Below are positions 1-6,311 of a stretch of DNA of 11,774 bases, one piece after another (within the stretch, counting starts at the first letter, position 1; each line of letters opens with the position of its first letter). Source of the stretch: Succinatimonas sp. UBA7265 (GTDB lineage Bacteria > Pseudomonadota > Gammaproteobacteria > Enterobacterales > Succinivibrionaceae); assembly GCA_002473165.1 (NCBI GenBank), contig DKSD01000063.1, positions 1-11,774 of the forward strand. Reading direction: 5' to 3'. The position numbers and the translations under genes were made by a program. Below the pieces are notes generated by a model, which had not been told where the DNA came from, ran no database searches, and worked only from the letters and a program-made list of their open reading frames with translations.

Positions 1-77
1 GTCCTTCCTTGTTAGTATTCAGACACTTAGAGGCTTGCGAGCGGTAAAAGGAGATTCAAGAGACTGCGGTGTGCTTG

Positions 78-104
78 AAACAAAAGACCGCCATGGCGGC
101 GGTC
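78..104 (-). terminator. Rho-independent terminator ending the 2737-136 operon
   Basis: On the minus strand a 7-bp stem (GACCGCC / GGCGGTC, positions 104-98 and 92-86) with a 5-base loop is followed at once by TTTTGTTT (85-78). It lies 32 bases after the stop of the ParB-like gene, the last gene of the block, so it should end that transcript. The T-rich side exists only for minus-strand transcription. Bases 1-77 beyond it show no supportable gene. Confidence 0.8.
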
Positions 105-135
105 ATCTTGCGGAGGGTATTGATTAGAAGTCGGT

Positions 136-972
136 TCATCGATTTTTGTGCTTGCTGATCCCGATGATCCTCCCGAGCTTGCGCCATGAGCGCACCAGCG
201 CGTTGTGCTTGTGGTGTTTTGGCTTAAACCAGCCGCCTTTGGCTGCCGTGTTTTGCGGCTGTGGCTGAGTCTGCGGCTGCGGTTTCGGCTCTTCAAAAGG
301 CGGCGGTGTGACGATCTCAGGCCCCTGCGTGTTTGAGAACTCAAAGATCTGCACGGGCACATCGATATTGCCGTAGAGGTAATAGAGGCAGGCCGCGCGG
401 TGCTGCCCGTCAAAGATCACGTGGTTAGCCCACAGCCCGATAAGCTCGTCGCCGTAAGGGTAGCCGTGCTCCCTTATCTGCTCGAGGTTGTAGCGGATGC
501 GCTCGCGGTTGGTGATCCGCTCGCAGCTGCCGCGCCTGAAATAATTAAACTGCACGCGGTGTTCGTCGTTCTCTTTGGTGTCGCCGTACAGCGCCTTGAG
601 CACCCGTGAGTGCTTGAGCGAAGCCGTCATCGGCCGCCCGTGCTCATCGAAGGTGTCCACGAGGATGTCCTCAAGGCGGATCTTCTCGATCCTCACGCGC
701 GTGAGATAAGGCAGCTGCGCGGAAAGCCCCAGCAAGATGGTGCGGTCAAGGCGTCTGGCCTCAAAGCCCGGCGCGTCCACGAGCTTGTCGATGATCCCCT
801 CGGCTTTGTCCGCAAGCGCCTTGAAATCCTCAACGCTGAGATCCAGCCTGATGTCCTTGAAGTGGATGTGGATGGACTCGCCTATATTGTCCTCAACGCA
901 AAAGCGGTAAGGAAAGTTCACATACTCAAAGCCGTTGAGCGAGGCTAAGGTGACAACTCCCGGATTGATCAT
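136..972 (-). CDS. ParB-like-fold protein of a polysaccharide-type operon, function unknown
   Basis: A 278-aa protein, not assigned to a named gene. Residues about 35-54 carry a module (IHIHFKDIRLDLSVEDFKAL) also found in the 75-aa protein two genes upstream. Residues 155-208 look like a ParB/sulfiredoxin-type domain, with a central DGQHRAACLYYLYGN motif (188-202) like the nucleotide-binding loop of that fold. A Pro/Gln-rich linker (about 222-240) leads to a strongly basic tail (KPKHHKH onward, to 278). No signal peptide or membrane segment is visible. The ATG start is preceded by GAGGGGGAG at suitable spacing. It lies 13 bases after the nucleotidyltransferase-like gene and is the last gene of the operon. 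Proteins of this kind occur near surface glycan clusters, so a role in glycan modification is an inference; DNA partitioning is unlikely in this context. Confidence 0.75.
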   Translation of the reverse strand: MINPGVVTLASLNGFEYVNFPYRFCVEDNIGESIHIHFKDIRLDLSVEDFKALADKAEGIIDKLVDAPGFEARRLDRTILLGLSAQLPYLTRVRIEKIRLEDILVDTFDEHGRPMTASLKHSRVLKALYGDTKENDEHRVQFNYFRRGSCERITNRERIRYNLEQIREHGYPYGDELIGLWANHVIFDGQHRAACLYYLYGNIDVPVQIFEFSNTQGPEIVTPPPFEEPKPQPQTQPQPQNTAAKGGWFKPKHHKHNALVRSWRKLGRIIGISKHKNR

Positions 973-985
973 GCTGCGCTCCCCC

Positions 986-1651
986 TCAATAGCCCGTAAA
1001 GCCTACATAGGCATCAAAGATCTGCTCATAATCCCCGGCCTTGAGCATCTTGATGAGCGTCGGCGTGAATTTGAAGAATTCCTCCTTCAAAAGCTCTTTC
1101 TCCTCCGGATCATCAAGCAGCGCTTTGCGCGCTTCGATCTCGGCTTTATAGCCCTCTGAGAAACCGTGCTTCGTGAGCACCGATCTGACGATGAGGTAGC
1201 CTAAGAGCCGCTTTTCATCGAGCTCATAGGCGTGGAGCTCCTCATTCCACACGCGATCTTTAAGCGCCCCGTCATTGAAGCCGTGGTTTAACGGCACCAT
1301 GGTCATTGGCGTTAGTGACTTGCATTTGAGCATGAAGCACACGTCAACTATGAAAGTCTGTGCGATCCCCTGTTTGACAAAGAACTTGTTCTCGGGCAGG
1401 TTGTAGCCCAAGACCCAGCCGGTGGCCGGACCATAAGGATAGGTGACGGCTTTAAAGCCGTGCTCCTCCATTACTTTGCAGAGCTTCTCCTCATCTGCGG
1501 GCGAGACCAGGATATCGATGTCCTTGCCGTCCTTTAGATGATTGGGCAGCTCACGGGCGATGTTTTTGATGTTGAGGTAGAGAATGCCGGTCTGGTTGAG
1601 GCTGTCAAAGAAGCCGGTGATGAGCTCAGAGGGGATGAATCCTGCCATCAT
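986..1651 (-). CDS. Nucleotidyltransferase-fold-like protein
   Basis: A 221-aa soluble protein. Residues 40-49 (KDGKDIDILV) match the D-x-D metal-binding segment of minimal nucleotidyltransferase-fold proteins, with D44 and D46 as the likely acidic pair. I see no clear third acidic residue, so activity is uncertain. The C-terminal half is charged and helical. The start is the first of two adjacent ATG codons, preceded by a strong GGGAGG ribosome site. That ATG overlaps the TGA of the upstream 75-aa gene by four bases (ATGA), so translation is probably coupled to a gene carrying a G8 tract. The ParB-like gene follows after 13 bases. In this setting it may act on a sugar or phospho-sugar substituent, but the substrate cannot be read from the sequence. 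Confidence 0.7.
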   Translation of the reverse strand: MMAGFIPSELITGFFDSLNQTGILYLNIKNIARELPNHLKDGKDIDILVSPADEEKLCKVMEEHGFKAVTYPYGPATGWVLGYNLPENKFFVKQGIAQTFIVDVCFMLKCKSLTPMTMVPLNHGFNDGALKDRVWNEELHAYELDEKRLLGYLIVRSVLTKHGFSEGYKAEIEARKALLDDPEEKELLKEEFFKFTPTLIKMLKAGDYEQIFDAYVGFTGY

Positions 1652-1875
1652 TTCCCTCCCTTTAGCAGTTCAAGCTGCTTTTTGGCCAGAAGCACACAGC
1701 TTGCGAGCTGCAAAAACTCGTCTTCGCGCAGCTCCAGGCGAAAGGAAGGGGACTGGATGTGGATCGCTCTCTGGGGGCAGACCTGGCTGTTTGAGGGCCG
1801 GTTTAGCTCAACCTCGAATACCCCCCCCATGCGGCTAAATTTTATCCTGTCAAGGACTTTTATTACATCACCCAT
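1648..1875 (-). CDS. 75-aa polysaccharide-operon protein with internal G8 tract
   Basis: A small protein that I cannot name. It starts at ATG 1875 with little Shine-Dalgarno support. Residues 38-58 (IHIQSPSFRLELREDEFLQLA) resemble residues 35-54 of the ParB-like protein in the same operon, suggesting a shared beta-strand/helix module. Codons 16-19 (ATG GGG GGG GTA) lie on a run of eight G. At eight G the frame is open to the end. Seven G leads to TAA and nine G to TGA within about eight codons, so a slip would switch it off. Its stop overlaps the next ATG by four bases, so loss of translation could also lower the two downstream genes. The gap to the preceding frame (1876-1976) shows no convincing promoter. 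The gene is likely real, given the conserved module and tight coupling. Confidence 0.65.
   Translation of the reverse strand: MGDVIKVLDRIKFSRMGGVFEVELNRPSNSQVCPQRAIHIQSPSFRLELREDEFLQLASCVLLAKKQLELLKGGK
1821..1828 (-). repeat. G8 homopolymer in the 75-aa gene (candidate phase switch)
   Basis: Eight G on the coding strand directly after an in-frame AT (ATGGGGGGGG). The present length keeps the 75-aa frame open; one base more or less ends it within about eight codons. Such tracts are known hot spots for slipped-strand mispairing. Variation at this one is inferred, not observed. Confidence 0.65.
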
Positions 1876-1976
1876 ATTTAAAATCCGAATTTACTGTGTA
1901 ATTCCTTTAGTTAACAAACCTTTTGCAAAGTTTAGGCTCGTTTTCCGCCTTACTCCGCACTGCCGCAAATACCGCC

Positions 1977-2159
1977 TCAGCCATGATGCGGTTTCGTGTT
2001 TTGTGCTCCCCGCTCCGCGGTGAGCTTTAAGATCTCAGCCTGCACTGCCCGGGCGGCTTTAAGGCGCCTTGCCTCAAAGCGCGGCGCGATCCTGGCGAGC
2101 ATCCTGTATGCCTGGTATTTGAAATTAAACCATTTTGTGTTTTTATCTATATATTTCAA
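1977..2159 (-). CDS. 60-codon frame, probable switchable C-terminus of the methyltransferase
   Basis: A 60-codon open frame whose only candidate start is a TTG overlapping the methyltransferase TGA (TTGA), with no ribosome site in front. The product is basic and helical (WFNFKYQAYRMLARI, then an Arg/Ala-rich stretch). It resembles the C-terminal tail of a larger protein more than a free-standing one. If the C8 tract at 2174-2181 gained one base, the methyltransferase would read through TPPLYINYLKYIDKN into this frame, giving about 253 aa ending at the same TGA. I therefore read it as the out-of-frame tail of the preceding gene. An independent small protein made by stop-restart coupling is the alternative. 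Confidence 0.6.
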   Translation of the reverse strand: MKYIDKNTKWFNFKYQAYRMLARIAPRFEARRLKAARAVQAEILKLTAERGAQNTKPHHG

Positions 2160-2737
2160 ATAATTAATGTATAGGGGGGGGTAAACAGACTTACGCGGGC
2201 ATAGGCAAAGACCGTGTCATCGCCCCTGAAGATCTCAGCGCGCCTTGCAAAGCCGTTTTCCCTGAAGTATCCGTCAAGCTCGCCTCGCGAGAGCGCGTTT
2301 ACCCAGATCTCGCTGCGCTTTTTGACATCGTCGGTGTAGTTGTAGCTTCCGACCACGGTATCGCAGTGCGCGCAGATGTCGGCGATCATGTACCGGGGAT
2401 CACGCAGGTACTCGATAAAGCCTGAGCATACCGCGACATCCGCGTCATCGCTTACCCGATCTCCGTTGTTAAAATCCTTGATCACTGTCGAGGGGCAGTG
2501 CTTATAGAGGTCATACCCCGTGTATTTGACGCCCTCGGGCACAAAGCGCCTGAGATCCTGATTGCCGCAGCCTAGATCCAGCAGCGATCTCACTTGCGCA
2601 AAATCGATGAGCTCGCTGATCATCTGATTGCGCATGGAGAAGTTGTAGGGGAAATCCTCTTTCCAGGTGTTCTCTGCCATTTTGCGGTTTGGTTTGGATC
2701 TCTTGGGTACTTTATGTGTTTTGCAATGCGCCTGCAT
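2156..2737 (-). CDS. Class I SAM-dependent methyltransferase
   Basis: 193 aa in the present frame. Residues 53-59 (LDLGCGN) are motif I of class I methyltransferases, the AdoMet-binding glycine loop, and D76 (GYDLY) sits where the ribose-binding acidic residue is expected. The methyl acceptor is unknown; given the neighbours, a sugar of a surface glycan is plausible. ATG 2737 is used here. ATG 2680 (MAENTWKED) is an alternative that would remove 19 basic residues; neither has a good ribosome site. The last residues (TPPYTLII) are encoded around a C8 tract, and the frame ends abruptly after it. One added C would extend the protein by about 65 residues into the next frame. A possible extended -10 promoter lies just upstream at 2783-2791. 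Confidence 0.75.
   Translation of the reverse strand: MQAHCKTHKVPKRSKPNRKMAENTWKEDFPYNFSMRNQMISELIDFAQVRSLLDLGCGNQDLRRFVPEGVKYTGYDLYKHCPSTVIKDFNNGDRVSDDADVAVCSGFIEYLRDPRYMIADICAHCDTVVGSYNYTDDVKKRSEIWVNALSRGELDGYFRENGFARRAEIFRGDDTVFAYARVSLFTPPYTLII
2174..2181 (-). repeat. C8 homopolymer near the methyltransferase 3' end
   Basis: Eight C on the coding strand (G on plus). Eight C gives the 193-aa form, nine C gives a fusion to the following 60 codons, and seven C stops two codons later (TPPIH). The tract therefore could choose between protein tails rather than simply on and off. Confidence 0.65.
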
Positions 2738-2782
2738 GAACTTGCGTTTTAATCTCTCAGGCGTCTGATAATCAATGTGCCT

Positions 2783-2791
2783 ATCATAGCA
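2783..2791 (-). promoter_or_regulatory. Possible extended -10 promoter (TGCTATGAT)
   Basis: TGCTATGAT fits the extended -10 pattern TGnTATAAT with one mismatch. It lies about 45 bases upstream of the methyltransferase ATG, in the 163-base gap after uppP. No matching -35 is seen at 16-18 bases. The same gap holds a GC-rich inverted repeat (CGGCGC/GCGCCG, 2822-2837) without a T-run. The methyltransferase frame also stays open, without a start codon, back to a stop near 2813. Confidence 0.35.
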
Positions 2792-2900
2792 AAGAGCGCG
2801 GGGCGGCCGCGATCTTCAACACGGCGCGCGTGCGCCGGCTCAAAGTCAAGCCTGTTCTGCTTTGCGACATTTGGCTAATCCGCGGCACATGCGGCGCCCG

Positions 2901-3743
2901 TCAGCAAAACCACGCCAGCAGCGCCGCGCCCAGCAGCACCCGGTAAATTACAAACACTGCCATGCCGGATTTGGCGATGAACTTCAAAAAGAAGTGGATG
3001 ACGAGCAGCGCGGTAAAGAAAGCGATCGCCGCGCCTAAGAGCATGTCCGTCCACTCACAGCCCATAAGCTCAGGGTGTTTTACGAGCTTTATCCCCTCAA
3101 GCGTTGCCGAGGCGATGATCACCGGGATCGAGAGCAAAAAAGAGAACCTCGCCGCCGCCTCAGGCCGCATGCCTAAAAACAGCCCTGCCGTGAGGGTGAT
3201 GCCCGATCTTGAAGTGCCGGGGACAATGGAGAGCGCCTGGGCAAAGCCGACGATGAGCGCCTGCTGAAAAGTAAGGCGGCGCAGCGAGTCGGCTCTCTCG
3301 CCTTCAATTGCGAGGATATTGCGCCACACGAGATGGCGGTTTACGTAAGAGGAGATCCCAAGCAGGATGCCGTAGCCTATGGTCGTCCAGGCTATAAGCT
3401 CCACGCTCCTTGCAATGGTGCTGATCTGCTGTTCAAAAGCAAAGCCGAACACGGCTGCGGGGATGGTGGCGAGGATCAGGCAGAAACCGATCTTGGCGAC
3501 GGGGCCCATACGGCGGGTCACCATGCTCTCTATGGTGTAGGCGGTGATCTTAACGAGATCTGCAAGGTAGTAGCAGATCACGGCAAGCAGTGTGCCCGCG
3601 TGCACCGCCACGTCAAAACCCAGTCCCTGATCAGGCCAGCCTAAAAGCTGTGAGGGCAGGATGAGGTGCGCGCTTGAGGACACCGGCAGGAACTCGGTAA
3701 GCCCCTGGATGAGGGCCAGCACGGTCACATGGGTTAAGGTCAC
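2901..3743 (-). CDS. uppP: Undecaprenyl-diphosphatase (BacA/UppP)
   Basis: A 280-aa integral inner-membrane phosphatase that converts undecaprenyl diphosphate to the monophosphate carrier used for peptidoglycan and other envelope glycans. Both family signatures are intact: GLTEFLPVSSSAHLIL (14-29, with E17 and H26) and PGTSRSG (175-181, with R179). Several hydrophobic segments span the protein, and the length is close to the usual 265-275 aa. The residue four before E17 is Gln (LIQG), whereas E. coli has Glu there; I believe this IQG form is common in other gammaproteobacteria. The start is GTG 3743, preceded by AGAGG at good spacing. The folK-like gene ends 30 bases upstream, so the two are probably co-transcribed. 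The gene looks intact. Confidence 0.95.
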   Translation of the reverse strand: MTLTHVTVLALIQGLTEFLPVSSSAHLILPSQLLGWPDQGLGFDVAVHAGTLLAVICYYLADLVKITAYTIESMVTRRMGPVAKIGFCLILATIPAAVFGFAFEQQISTIARSVELIAWTTIGYGILLGISSYVNRHLVWRNILAIEGERADSLRRLTFQQALIVGFAQALSIVPGTSRSGITLTAGLFLGMRPEAAARFSFLLSIPVIIASATLEGIKLVKHPELMGCEWTDMLLGAAIAFFTALLVIHFFLKFIAKSGMAVFVIYRVLLGAALLAWFC

Positions 3744-3773
3744 AGCGCCACCTCTGAATTATTCAGGAAGAGC

Positions 3774-4325
3774 TTAATTTGCCTTGCTCTCGGAGTGCCA
3801 CTGCGGAGCCGCGCCGCTCCAGTCAAATTTAACTTCAGTGACCTTCATCTTTTCAGGAAGGCGCGGCTCCATCTCCGCCCAGATGTCGCCTGCTCTGAGC
3901 TTTAAGAGCGGGTGGATGATGTCAGGATCGAGCTCGCAGAGCGGGCAGAGCACGAAAGGGTAGTCCTGGATGTCATGGCGGGGCACCTTGCAGGGCTCGG
4001 TGGCCACGGTGTCGCCGTAGAGGAGCACGTCGATATCGAGGCGGCGCTTGACGCCGAAATTCGTGCCGTTGTGGAACATGAGCTCGGAGCCGGCGTCGGC
4101 CTCTATTTCTGTTAATGTCTTACAGAGATCCTCAAGGCTTAATTTGGTCTTGCCGCCCATGACCATGTTGTAGTACTCAGGCTCGGCCTCGCGCACGGCG
4201 CGGCTGGCCCACACGGAGGACATCTTAAAATCATCAAGCAGCTGCTCGATCCGCGCTTTGGCAAAGCGCAGGGCGTTCTCCCGGTTAAGATTTGAACCTA
4301 CACCCAGATAAACCTGAACAGCCAT
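3774..4325 (-). CDS. folK: HPPK-family protein (folate pyrophosphokinase, possibly a diverged paralogue)
   Basis: 183 aa, a little longer than the usual 160 or so. HPPK transfers pyrophosphate from ATP to 6-hydroxymethyl-dihydropterin in folate synthesis. Family marks are the N-terminal VYLGVGSNL (5-13), the LDIDVLLYGD segment (96-105) with the metal-binding Asp pair D97/D99, and the PFVLCPLCELDPDIIHP segment (123-139). However, the Arg-rich ATP loop of the E. coli enzyme (GRVRKAERW) is replaced by GSELMFHNGTNF, and the VPHYDMKNRGF region reads VPRHDIQDYPF. It may therefore be a diverged paralogue with reduced or altered activity. ATG 4325 follows GGAG at 7 bases. uppP follows 30 bases downstream. 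Confidence 0.8.
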   Translation of the reverse strand: MAVQVYLGVGSNLNRENALRFAKARIEQLLDDFKMSSVWASRAVREAEPEYYNMVMGGKTKLSLEDLCKTLTEIEADAGSELMFHNGTNFGVKRRLDIDVLLYGDTVATEPCKVPRHDIQDYPFVLCPLCELDPDIIHPLLKLRAGDIWAEMEPRLPEKMKVTEVKFDWSGAAPQWHSESKAN

Positions 4326-4588
4326 TTCATCGCTCCGTTTAAAAAGAGGCCCTGATCAGCAAAAGCAGGAGCTTAATTTAAAAAGCTCATGCCTTAGGCG
4401 ATCCTTGCAACAACACCCGAAAATTTTACTACACCGCGCCGCGGCTTTGTCATTTTCGGGGAAAGTTCACCGCCGTCGTCGCCTCATGCGCTGATCCGAG
4501 GCGTGAGGCGGCGGTGGCGAACTGCATGGTGTTGCGTTTTACGCCCGCGGGGCGGCGGCCTTAAGCCTTAACATCCCCTGCACAATGC
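4326..4588. other. 263-base intergenic region rich in inverted repeats
   Basis: No gene is supportable here. It holds three structures. GAGCTT/AAGCTC (4369-4388, 8-base spacer) lies about 45 bases before the folK-like ATG and could be an operator. CCCGAAAAT/ATTTTCGGG (4416-4460) encloses a GC-rich palindrome (CCGCGCCGCGG). A large hairpin (about 4465-4522) pairs GTTC+ACCGCC and GCCTCA with TGAGGC, GGCGGT and GAAC, leaving small bulges. The large hairpin has no T-run on either side. It could stabilise the 3' end of the ATPase transcript, or be a REP-like element. Confidence 0.4.
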
Positions 4589-6007
4589 TCAGGCTTTCAT
4601 GTCCTCGGCAAGGCGGTTCACAGCCTCCGCGTCAACCGGCGGCAGCGCGAGATCCTCGTCATCCGTGAAATCCAAAAACGCGGCCATGTAGGCAGGCAGC
4701 GTGAGCACCGCGCCATCGCGTCTCACGTTGTAATCGCCAAACTTCAGGGCATGGCGGATCTGATAGGTTTCAGGGTGTCTGAGCACGGTTTTGAGGCTCT
4801 TGGCCTTGCCTGAGGCCGCCTTGACCTCGCAGGGCACGCACTCGCCTTGTTGGCGTATGAGGAAATCAAGCGTGAGGCCGCTGTCTTTTTGATAGTAGAA
4901 GAGTTTCTGCTCTTTCTTATGAAGCACATCGGCCATCGCCCCCTCAAAGATCGCCCCTTTATAGCCAAACAGCCGGCCTTGCAGGATGTCTGCCGCCGCG
5001 CCCTGGCCGAGCATCGCCGTCAAAAGACCGATGTCGGCAGGGTACACTTTAAAGACGTCATCCTTGCGGTTGCCTGAAAGCGGCAGCTGCGGCTGATGCA
5101 CGTTATAGCAGCGGATGATGATCCCGGCATCCTCAAGCCATTGCAAGGCTCCGGCATATTGGCTCGATCTCGCGCCTTTTTTGATCACGGAGTACTGGAA
5201 TTTCTTGTTTTTCTTGGCAAGCTGAACGGGGATCGCCCCAAAGCACTCCCGGATATGGGTTTTGCTCTCATCGGCGGCGTATTTCACCATGTCATCCTCA
5301 TACTCGTCGATGATCGAGACATACACCTTTAAAACCTCGTTCATGCTGTGGTGCTCGAGATAGGCGTTTACCGCCTCGGGCAGGCCGCCTATGGCCACAT
5401 AGCGATACCACAGTGTTCTGAAAGCCTGGTGCACGCCCTCAGGGACCGGCCTCTCCTCTTTAAAGCAGCGTTTGACGGCAGCTATGGTCTGCCCGCTGAT
5501 GCCGTTTGCCCACAGGAACTCCTCAAAATCGAGCGAGTACATCATGATGACAGTCTCAGAGTCCACCGGGATTGAGTTTTTGCCAAAGTGCGGATTCTGC
5601 GCCTTTTTAAGCTGCCCGCCGTATCCTTTGACGCCTAATAGCGATCCGGTGGCGATCACGTCAAAGCCGCCATGTTCTTTAAAGGACTTGAGCGCCGTGC
5701 GGGCATCCGGGCAGTCCTGGATCTCATCTAAGATGAGGCAGGTTCTGCTCCTTTCAAACTTTGCCTCAGGCAGCAGCGCCGTAAGGTTGAGCACGATGGT
5801 ATCGACGTCTTTGGTGCCGGTAAAGGCGGTGGCCAGTTCCGGTCTCAGGATGAAGTTCACATAGACGACATGCTGATAGTGCTCGCGGGCAAATTTTTTC
5901 ACGATGAAAGTTTTGCCGCACTGCCTGATCCCCTTGATGATCAGCGGCTTGTGATCGATGCTCTTTTTCCACTTGAGCAGCTGCGCCTCAATTTTTCTTT
6001 TAAGCAT
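4589..6007 (-). CDS. AAA_14/DUF4143 family ATPase
   Basis: 472 aa from ATG 6007. The start MLKRKIEAQLLKWKK is the usual beginning of this family; the ATG 36 bases upstream would add 12 atypical hydrophobic residues. Walker A is GIRQCGKT (26-33), Walker B is LILDEIQD (about 91-98), and ATGSLLG (119-125) follows as the sensor region. The C-terminal DUF4143 half has a D...E-x-K pattern (LDFLI then CEVKA) typical of a restriction-endonuclease-like fold. The family is widespread and its cellular role is largely unknown; it is often discussed as a mobile or defence-type ATPase. No partner gene adjoins it, and it stands alone between the polysaccharide block and folK. The region just upstream of its start holds four 33-bp-spaced repeats. 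The frame appears intact. Confidence 0.85.
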   Translation of the reverse strand: MLKRKIEAQLLKWKKSIDHKPLIIKGIRQCGKTFIVKKFAREHYQHVVYVNFILRPELATAFTGTKDVDTIVLNLTALLPEAKFERSRTCLILDEIQDCPDARTALKSFKEHGGFDVIATGSLLGVKGYGGQLKKAQNPHFGKNSIPVDSETVIMMYSLDFEEFLWANGISGQTIAAVKRCFKEERPVPEGVHQAFRTLWYRYVAIGGLPEAVNAYLEHHSMNEVLKVYVSIIDEYEDDMVKYAADESKTHIRECFGAIPVQLAKKNKKFQYSVIKKGARSSQYAGALQWLEDAGIIIRCYNVHQPQLPLSGNRKDDVFKVYPADIGLLTAMLGQGAAADILQGRLFGYKGAIFEGAMADVLHKKEQKLFYYQKDSGLTLDFLIRQQGECVPCEVKAASGKAKSLKTVLRHPETYQIRHALKFGDYNVRRDGAVLTLPAYMAAFLDFTDDEDLALPPVDAEAVNRLAEDMKA

Positions 6008-6039
6008 AAACAGATATACCGCGCTAATCCAACAAGATG

Positions 6040-6155
6040 ACATTTTTTAGACCGAATCACGGTATATTAATAACATTTTTTCTGCCGAATGACAGCATGT
6101 TTGTGACACTTTTCCGGCCGTATAATTCAAGGAAACGACACTTTTTCAGGCGGAG
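6040..6155. repeat. Four degenerate direct repeats, 32-33 bp apart (IS21-end-like)
   Basis: Units starting ACATTTTTT or ACACTTTTY, then a GCCG/CCG core, begin at 6040, 6073, 6106 and 6138. Read on the plus strand, the period of 11 codons produces TFFRPN, TFFLPN, TLFRPY and HFFRRS, which is a by-product and not evidence for a gene. Arrays of ACAYTTTT...CCG units resemble, from memory, the multiple terminal repeats of IS21-family elements. They also sit directly upstream of the ATPase start, so an operator array is possible. No IstA/IstB gene is present. Confidence 0.55.
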
Positions 6156-6250
6156 TCGGGCAAGAGTGCGCAGCGAACATATTTTGGCGATCAAGATCTG
6201 GCCGCTGGTGATGGCTGATCCCTGCTCTGAGATCAAGGCTCAGGCTAAAG

Positions 6251-6282
6251 GCAGGGCTCAGGCGCTTGCGCCTGAGCCCTGC
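6251..6282 (-). terminator. Perfect 15-bp hairpin downstream of algI
   Basis: A perfect inverted repeat with 15-bp arms (GCAGGGCTCAGGCGC and its complement) and a two-base loop begins 30 bases after the algI stop. On the minus strand only CTTT follows, so a classical U-tract is missing. It may terminate weakly or protect the 3' end of the copy 1-algI transcript. The sequence between 6156 and 6311 shows no gene. Confidence 0.5.
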
Positions 6283-6311
6283 AAAGCGATCGCCGTCTCA
6301 GGCTCAGCTGG

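Noticed and set aside
27..413. 128-aa plus-strand frame
   Set aside because: It mostly overlaps the ParB-like gene and its terminator, has an Arg/Ser-rich composition and no domain; it is a shadow frame.
1876..1976. Possible TTGTTA/TAAATT promoter before the 75-aa gene
   Set aside because: Both boxes are weak, spacing is 18 and the start would be almost leaderless; read-through from the methyltransferase is simpler.
747..2099. APRFEARRL in the 60-codon frame resembling APGFEARRL in the ParB-like protein
   Set aside because: The match is only about nine residues with different flanks; chance or codon bias is enough to explain it.
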